Both the position numbers and the translations under genes were made by a program. A stretch of 64,000 bases of DNA from Paenibacillus piri. GTDB taxonomy: Bacteria; Bacillota; Bacilli; Paenibacillales; NBRC-103111. Numbering within the stretch: position 1 is the first letter of the stretch; every line of letters begins with the position of its first letter. Positions 61,217 to 64,000 of this stretch are shown here, piece after piece. The stretch is from positions 186,001-250,000 of the forward strand of contig NZ_SMRT01000004.1 of assembly GCF_004354045.1 (NCBI RefSeq), written 5' to 3'. Below the pieces are notes generated by a model. The model saw only the letters and a program-made list of their open reading frames with translations. It made no database searches and was not told the DNA's origin.

Positions 61217-62581
61217 TTATTGTCCGGACTTTCGTTTCGTAACGCTCATCCTTAAGCCCGATTTGGGCCGAAGCGTGATCAGCGGTTCGGGTTCGACGTC
61301 GGGGTGGTTCGGCACAAGACTGAGCTTGTAAGTGCTGGCAATCGTAGCGAGGACAAGCGCCGCCTCCATCAGTGCAAAATTGTTCCCGATACATACCCTC
61401 GGTCCTCCGCCAAAAGGGAAGTAAGCAAATTGCGGAATCCGCTTCAACAGCTCTCCATCCGCAAAACGTTCGGGAATAAATTGCTCCGGGTGATCGTAAT
61501 ATTTGGGGTTGCGGTGCATAACGTACTGGCTCATCATGATAGTTTCTCCCGGTTTGAACACATGGCCCCCGATCTCGACTTCTTCGGTCACTTCGCGATT
61601 TATTACCCATACAGCCGGATAGAGTCGCATCGACTCCCATATGATCTGATTCAAATATTCCAGCTTTCCGATATCCTCCACCGTAGGCTTCCTGTCTGCG
61701 AGCTCCCGATCCAGCTCCTGCCACAGCTTTCTCTCCACCTCCGGATGAAGCGACAGCAAATACCAGGTCCAGGACAATGTGTTTGCGGTCGTCTCATGGC
61801 CAGCCAAAAATATCGTCATTACCTCATCGCGCACCTGCCGGTCCGTCATGCCGCTGCCATCCTCTTCATCCTTCGCAGCAAGCAGCATGGACAGCAGGTC
61901 ATCGCCTGTATGGTCCGCGGGCTGCCGGTTACGGCGTTCTTCGATGATGCCGTATATGACCTCGTCCAACGTTTGCGCCGCTTGTTTGAACTCTACATTG
62001 CTTTTGGTTGGAATGCTTTCCGGGATATCGAAGATGGAGGTGGCTTTGTTGCTCACATATTTCATTCCCACTTCAACCGCATGCCCGATTTCAAGGAGCC
62101 CTCCCTTCAGGCTGGTGCCAAACATCGTGTGCGTAATAATGTTTAAGGTTAGCTCCATCATATCGTCGGTAATAGAACGTTCTTCTCCGTTATTCCAATC
62201 TGCGAGCAGCTGCTCAGTTAACTCGACCATCGAATCCGCATAGCGGCTTACCCTGTCTTTTCGAAAGGACGGCTGCATCAGCCGGCGCTGGCGCAAATGC
62301 ATCCCACCTTCGCTGGTCAATATGCCCTCGCCTACGACCGCTTTGGCCGTCTGCAGCCCTTTTGCTTTTTTAAACGATTTTTGTTTCGTTTGCAGCACTT
62401 CTTTAATAAGCTCAGGATCGCTGATTAAATACAGATGTCGGGACGGGCCAAACCGCAGATATGCAATATCTCCGTACTGCTGCTGGGTTTCGATTAAAAA
62501 CGCGAGCGGATTTTTACGAAATGCGAGCAGGTTGCCCGAGATCGGGAGTCCTTTAGGTCCTGGTGTTTTCGTGGTCGGCAT
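61217..62581 (-). CDS. Cytochrome P450
   Basis: The 454-residue protein has every P450 landmark: the I-helix FLAGHETTANTLSW, ExxR in IWESMRLYP, the PERF segment FIPERFADGE and the heme loop FPFGGGPRVCIGNNF with its cysteine ligand. It has no fused reductase and no membrane anchor, so it needs separate redox partners, none of which is encoded nearby. Its overall pattern resembles the fatty-acid-hydroxylase-like branch. ATG 62581 follows GAGGAGG. Confidence 0.95.
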   Translation of the reverse strand: MPTTKTPGPKGLPISGNLLAFRKNPLAFLIETQQQYGDIAYLRFGPSRHLYLISDPELIKEVLQTKQKSFKKAKGLQTAKAVVGEGILTSEGGMHLRQRRLMQPSFRKDRVSRYADSMVELTEQLLADWNNGEERSITDDMMELTLNIITHTMFGTSLKGGLLEIGHAVEVGMKYVSNKATSIFDIPESIPTKSNVEFKQAAQTLDEVIYGIIEERRNRQPADHTGDDLLSMLLAAKDEEDGSGMTDRQVRDEVMTIFLAGHETTANTLSWTWYLLSLHPEVERKLWQELDRELADRKPTVEDIGKLEYLNQIIWESMRLYPAVWVINREVTEEVEIGGHVFKPGETIMMSQYVMHRNPKYYDHPEQFIPERFADGELLKRIPQFAYFPFGGGPRVCIGNNFALMEAALVLATIASTYKLSLVPNHPDVEPEPLITLRPKSGLRMSVTKRKSGQ

Positions 62582-62698
62582 TTTTTTCCTCCTCAAAGTT
62601 TCGTGAGAAAACTTGCGTCGTAAGCACAGCCTTAAGTTTGCTTTTTTAGCTGATATTTAGTATCCGTCGTTTGCCCGATTCTATACCCATATAATGTA

Positions 62699-62779
62699 AG
62701 GATAAACGGCTTCGTCATCCTTCGAGAACAAGCGCGTTTGTCAAGGTTGTGCAAAGCAACATATAAAATCGTATACTTT
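62699..62779 (+). repeat. ~80-bp interspersed repeat T (copy 3)
   Basis: AGGATAAACGGCTTCGTCATCC then GCGCGTTTGTCAAGGTTGTG and GCAAAGC. The GCCGT side of the first hairpin is partly changed. It lies between the terminator of ricA and the P450 gene, 12 bp from the terminator. Confidence 0.75.
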
Positions 62780-62790
62780 CTGCTCAACCA

Positions 62791-62832
62791 AAAAAACCGT
62801 CGGCATCGGCGAAAACCGATGCTGACGGTTTG
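62791..62832 (-). terminator. Intrinsic terminator after ricA
   Basis: Sixteen-bp arms AAACCGTC-GGCATCGG / CCGATGC-TGACGGTTT (near perfect) followed by T on the minus strand. Confidence 0.9.
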
Positions 62833-62862
62833 AACGGCAAGAACAATACATGGACACGCGAA

Positions 62863-63321
62863 TTAACTGGCTGAACTCGATTCGACCGTAATTTTCTCGG
62901 AAACCGTGTCGCGAATGACAGACATGACCAGCTGCAGCAAATAATTGATATCCTCCTGCGACTGGCGGAACTCGTTGACGATAGGAATCGAATCCAGCTG
63001 ATTTTGCAGCTCCTCAATCTCTTTTTCGATTTTCTCGACCATTTTTTTATTTTCAAATGACTCGAAGGCTACAATTTCTTTCTGCTTCTTTTTAATGGCG
63101 CTGATGAGCGTCTGAATCTGATCGTTGGACGATATCTGAACTTCCGCCTTTTGAAAAAATTGAACCTCATTGGAAGTCGAGATTAAATCCGCCAATTCTT
63201 TCGCTTTTGCCATAATATCCTCGCGCACGATCATTTCCGTATTCGTAAAGCATTCCATATTGCTGCATTGCATTTGTTCATGATCGTGGTCATGATGGTT
63301 ATGATTATCGTGTCCTGACAC
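62863..63321 (-). CDS. ricA: YlbF/YmcA family protein RicA
   Basis: A 152-residue helical protein of the YlbF/YmcA family (ADLISTSNEVQFFQKAEVQI, QTLISAIKKKQKEIVAFESF). RicA forms a complex with RicT and RicF that binds iron-sulfur clusters and supports mRNA processing and sporulation in B. subtilis. The N-terminus has a His/Asp-rich stretch (HDNHNHHDHDHEQ) and a cysteine pair CSNMEC, which may bind metal. It directly follows miaB, as ymcA follows ymcB in B. subtilis. Confidence 0.92.
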   Translation of the reverse strand: MSGHDNHNHHDHDHEQMQCSNMECFTNTEMIVREDIMAKAKELADLISTSNEVQFFQKAEVQISSNDQIQTLISAIKKKQKEIVAFESFENKKMVEKIEKEIEELQNQLDSIPIVNEFRQSQEDINYLLQLVMSVIRDTVSEKITVESSSAS

Positions 63322-63355
63322 TGGCCGGCACGCTCCTTGTCCAATATTTATTGTT

Positions 63356-64000
63356 TTATTTCGCTACAGCGGCGGACACCCATTCGCCCTTGATGTACCA
63401 GGTTTGGGCATCGGTTATTTGAACCGGTACGATTTTGCCGATCAAGTCCTTCGGTCCGGTTAAATGAACCAGCTTGTTCGTACGAGTACGGCCGGCCAAA
63501 ACGTCGGCATTATTTTTGCTTTCGCCTTCGACCAGGACGTCCAGCAGTTGGCCCTTCATTTTATCGTTGCTTTCTTTGCTGAATTGGCCCAACACGTCAT
63601 TAAGCCGGTACAAACGGTTCTTCTTTACTTCCATCGGAACGTCGTCGGTCATATCGGCTGCCGGAGTCCCTTCGCGAGGGGAGTATATGAACGTATACGC
63701 ACTATCGTATTTAACCTCTTTGACTAACGCGAGCGTTTCTTCAAACTGCTCTTCCGTTTCGCCAGGAAAGCCGACGATAATGTCTGTTGTCAGACTTACA
63801 TCGGGAATCGCTTCTTTGATTTTGGCAACGAGCTCCAAATAATGCTCCCGCGTATATTTGCGGCTCATCCGTTTTAATATCTCATTGCTGCCCGATTGGA
63901 CCGGCAAATGGATTTGCTCCACCAGATTGCCCCTCTTCGCCAAAACCTCAATCAGGTGGTCGTCAAAATCACGTGGATGCGACGTCGTAAAGCGGACCCT
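63356..64000 (-). CDS. miaB: tRNA-2-methylthio-N6-dimethylallyladenosine synthase MiaB (partial, 5' end outside window)
   Basis: The visible C-terminal part reads through ...[18 protein letters not shown]..., [20 protein letters not shown] and a C-terminal TRAM domain ([38 protein letters not shown]). MiaB adds a methylthio group to modified A37 of tRNAs using radical SAM chemistry. The radical-SAM cysteine triad lies upstream, outside the window. The neighbouring ricA confirms the usual gene order. Confidence 0.95.
   Translation of the reverse strand, partial: RVRFTTSHPRDFDDHLIEVLAKRGNLVEQIHLPVQSGSNEILKRMSRKYTREHYLELVAKIKEAIPDVSLTTDIIVGFPGETEEQFEETLALVKEVKYDSAYTFIYSPREGTPAADMTDDVPMEVKKNRLYRLNDVLGQFSKESNDKMKGQLLDVLVEGESKNNADVLAGRTRTNKLVHLTGPKDLIGKIVPVQITDAQTWYIKGEWVSAAVAK

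Noticed and set aside
1..64000. CRISPR arrays, prophage, riboswitches, rRNA
   Set aside because: No regular short repeats with spacers, phage structural genes, or recognisable conserved riboswitch or rRNA cores were seen by reading; a covariance-model search would be needed to exclude weaker cases.

Overview
The window looks like chromosome of a spore-forming, moderately GC-rich Firmicute, most probably Paenibacillus or a close relative. Supporting signs are a gerP spore-coat germination operon, a YjcZ-type sporulation peptide, YheC/YheD-like and DUF1657 spore-associated proteins, the ricA-miaB pair, YhaM, an S-layer-homology protein, lipoprotein-dependent sugar ABC importers of the LplABC type, and strong GGAGG ribosome sites with many intrinsic terminators. 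I see no rRNA, prophage, CRISPR array or intact transposase.

Layout. 1-5.1 kb: XRE-cupin regulator, sugar ABC importer (binding protein plus two permeases) and the start of a Gfo/Idh dehydrogenase, all on the minus strand. 5.3-7.4 kb: LTA-synthase-type sulfatase. 7.5-17.2 kb: mostly minus-strand single genes (ferritin-like, TVP38, SLH protein, cytochrome c, an Rrf2 regulator with its oxidoreductase, acetamidase, DUF421, NlpC/P60, YheC/YheD). 17.3-24.1 kb: a COG4280-type membrane protein pair, a ChrB protein split into two convergent genes, PAP2 phosphatase, ppaC, aldo/keto reductase, coaW, histidine phosphatase. 24.1-25.0 kb: gene debris holding a DHFR-family pseudogene interrupted by a structured 117-bp element. 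25.1-30.9 kb: serine hydrolase, yhaM, DUF1294, a degenerate SRAP protein and a large SH3-like secreted protein.

31.0-39.2 kb is the main metabolic island: eight tightly packed minus-strand genes (SsuD-like flavin monooxygenase, three sugar-phosphate-isomerase/epimerase-type TIM barrels, a Gfo/Idh oxidoreductase, two permeases, a lipoprotein binding protein) divergent from an AraC regulator. The gene set suggests import and oxidation of a modified sugar, possibly a sulfonated one. 40.4-50.3 kb: NAD salvage (pncB-pncA), a frameshifted YdeI/DUF3052-like gene, HAD-pyrE behind a PucR regulator, small proteins, Nudix and fumC. 50.5-57.4 kb is gene-poor, with small genes, several repeat families and a tRNA-Leu. 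57.4-64 kb: DUF2071 protein, the gerP operon (A-E, no F), an Hsp20-like protein, an L,D-transpeptidase, a cytochrome P450, ricA and the 3' part of miaB.

The most distinctive non-coding content is three interspersed repeat families: a 117/118-bp three-hairpin element at 24.3 and 53.8 kb whose same end supplies an in-frame stop codon to the adjoining gene at both sites; a 115-bp hairpin repeat at 7.8 and 56.5 kb with compensated arms in a neighbouring tandem unit; and an ~80-bp repeat at 51.4, 55.2 and 62.7 kb, each copy lying beside a strong terminator. Several promoter-operator arrangements can also be read directly, notably two matching Rrf2-type sites and paired TATTCAATA sites for the XRE regulator.
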